From positions 1-26,495 of IMG/VR virus record IMGVR_UViG_3300017956_001865: a stretch of DNA of 26,495 bases, one strand, 5' to 3'. The position numbers and the translations under genes were made by a program. Below are positions 25,953 through 26,495 of this stretch, in pieces; position 1 is the first letter of the stretch, and the number at the start of each line of letters is the position of its first letter. The notes under the pieces are model-generated. The model was not told the origin of the DNA and ran no database searches. It saw only the letters and a list, made by a program, of their open reading frames with translations. Origin of the DNA: a virus.

Positions 25953-26495
25953 TTATCTCCAAGGTACTTCATTCCAAGTTGATTCGTTATAACCAGAATA
26001 ACTTGGCTCGTAATCATATTCCATGTTAGCATAAGAAACTTTACTTAGTCGCCTAATAACTTTCATAGGAAACCAACTAGCCATAACTATGTCGGAAACG
26101 TGTTTGTTTTTAGATTGACCTTTGCTAGCAAAATATACTAACTGTTTTTTATATAAATCTACTTTGATTTGTGACTCAGCATTCTTGTAAGGTAGAACAA
26201 CTTTTCTATCTTCAAACAAGTTAGCCATAGCTGTAACACCAAATGCAGGGTCCCATTTGTTTTTGTATGTTTCATGTCCTTCTAAAATAATGCCTCTTTG
26301 GTTGCAAAAATCTTTTATACGTGTATCTTGTCTAATAGCTTTCTGAAAGTTGTTTTCTTCAATTACCCAATGATACAATTCATATCTCTGATTCCATTCT
26401 TGTATAACTCTTAATGCTTGGTCTATACCACCACCATGTTGATTGTCTATATCTACTAACACCATCTTGAATGGTTCATAAGTAACTGCCCATAA
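25953..26495 (-). CDS. Terminase large subunit, C-terminal nuclease domain (partial, 180 aa)
   Basis: The frame is open to the right edge, so the N-terminal ATPase lies outside the window. The visible part is the RNase H-like nuclease that cuts concatemeric phage DNA during packaging. Metal-binding positions can be seen in order: VLVDIDNQHGG (Asp15 or Asp17 of the visible part), WVIEENNFQ (Glu46/Glu47), and HVSDIVMASWF (Asp135), the usual D...E...D arrangement. ILEGHETYKNKWDPAFGVTA between them fits the beta-hairpin region. The C-terminal tail (YDYEPSYSGYNESTWNEVPW) is aromatic and may dock to the portal. An internal ATG at 26465 is not the start, because the frame continues upstream as LWAVTYEPFK. 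Confidence 0.85.
   Translation of the reverse strand, partial: LWAVTYEPFKMVLVDIDNQHGGGIDQALRVIQEWNQRYELYHWVIEENNFQKAIRQDTRIKDFCNQRGIILEGHETYKNKWDPAFGVTAMANLFEDRKVVLPYKNAESQIKVDLYKKQLVYFASKGQSKNKHVSDIVMASWFPMKVIRRLSKVSYANMEYDYEPSYSGYNESTWNEVPWR

Noticed and set aside
1-26495. CRISPR array, insertion sequence, integrase or attachment site.
   Set aside because: There are no regularly spaced repeats, transposase or recombinase motifs, or terminal inverted repeats.

Overview
The window reads as the virion-structure module of a tailed double-stranded DNA phage, most likely podovirus-like, cut at both ends. All 17 genes I accept lie on the minus strand, so transcription runs from high to low coordinates. 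The DNA is AT-rich (about one third G+C by eye). The genes are packed with 1- to 14-base overlaps and very short gaps, and the translation starts that have ribosome sites use ordinary bacterial Shine-Dalgarno sequences. The fibre and capsid-surface sequences resemble those of uncultured marine phages. A low-GC marine bacterium is a plausible host, but the window holds no host-specific gene, no integrase, no tRNA and no replication gene.

In transcription order: the C-terminal nuclease part of the large terminase (26495-25953), the portal protein, a 66-aa and a 141-aa small protein, then an unusually large block of about 17.8 kb (24036-6221). This block holds a 1721-aa giant protein, a 456-aa protein, a lytic-transglycosylase-like protein of about 248 aa, a second giant of 2577 aa, and proteins of 428 and 363 aa. 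After a 179-base intergenic region with a strong sigma70-type promoter and several possible hairpins come the scaffold, the HK97-fold-like major capsid protein, a long intercistronic hairpin, a 111-aa beta-rich virion protein, a 332-aa adaptor-like protein, a 677-aa nozzle/tail-like protein, a 59-aa protein and the N-terminal 269 residues of a tail fibre.

Proposed working: terminase and portal package DNA into a shell built by scaffold and capsid protein. The adaptor, nozzle-like protein and fibre close the head and bind the host. The large block between portal and scaffold would supply internal virion (ejection) proteins that enter the cell with the DNA, as T7 gp14/gp15/gp16 do, including a wall-cutting enzyme. 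No tape-measure protein, tail-tube protein, sheath or tail-assembly chaperone pair is seen, which favours a short tail.

Most notable points: (1) the 2577-aa giant carries near residues 313-345 a motif like the cpYpsA/'putative molybdenum carrier' branch of the SLOG superfamily of nucleotide-binding folds, suggesting an injected protein that may act on nucleotide signals in the host; (2) I found no GATC on a line-by-line reading of the whole 26.5 kb, although dozens would be expected; (3) the giant ejection-type genes sit between portal and scaffold instead of after the tail genes; (4) the capsid operon has its own extended -10 promoter and hairpin leader; (5) the adaptor-like protein and the fibre appear to share a small beta domain.
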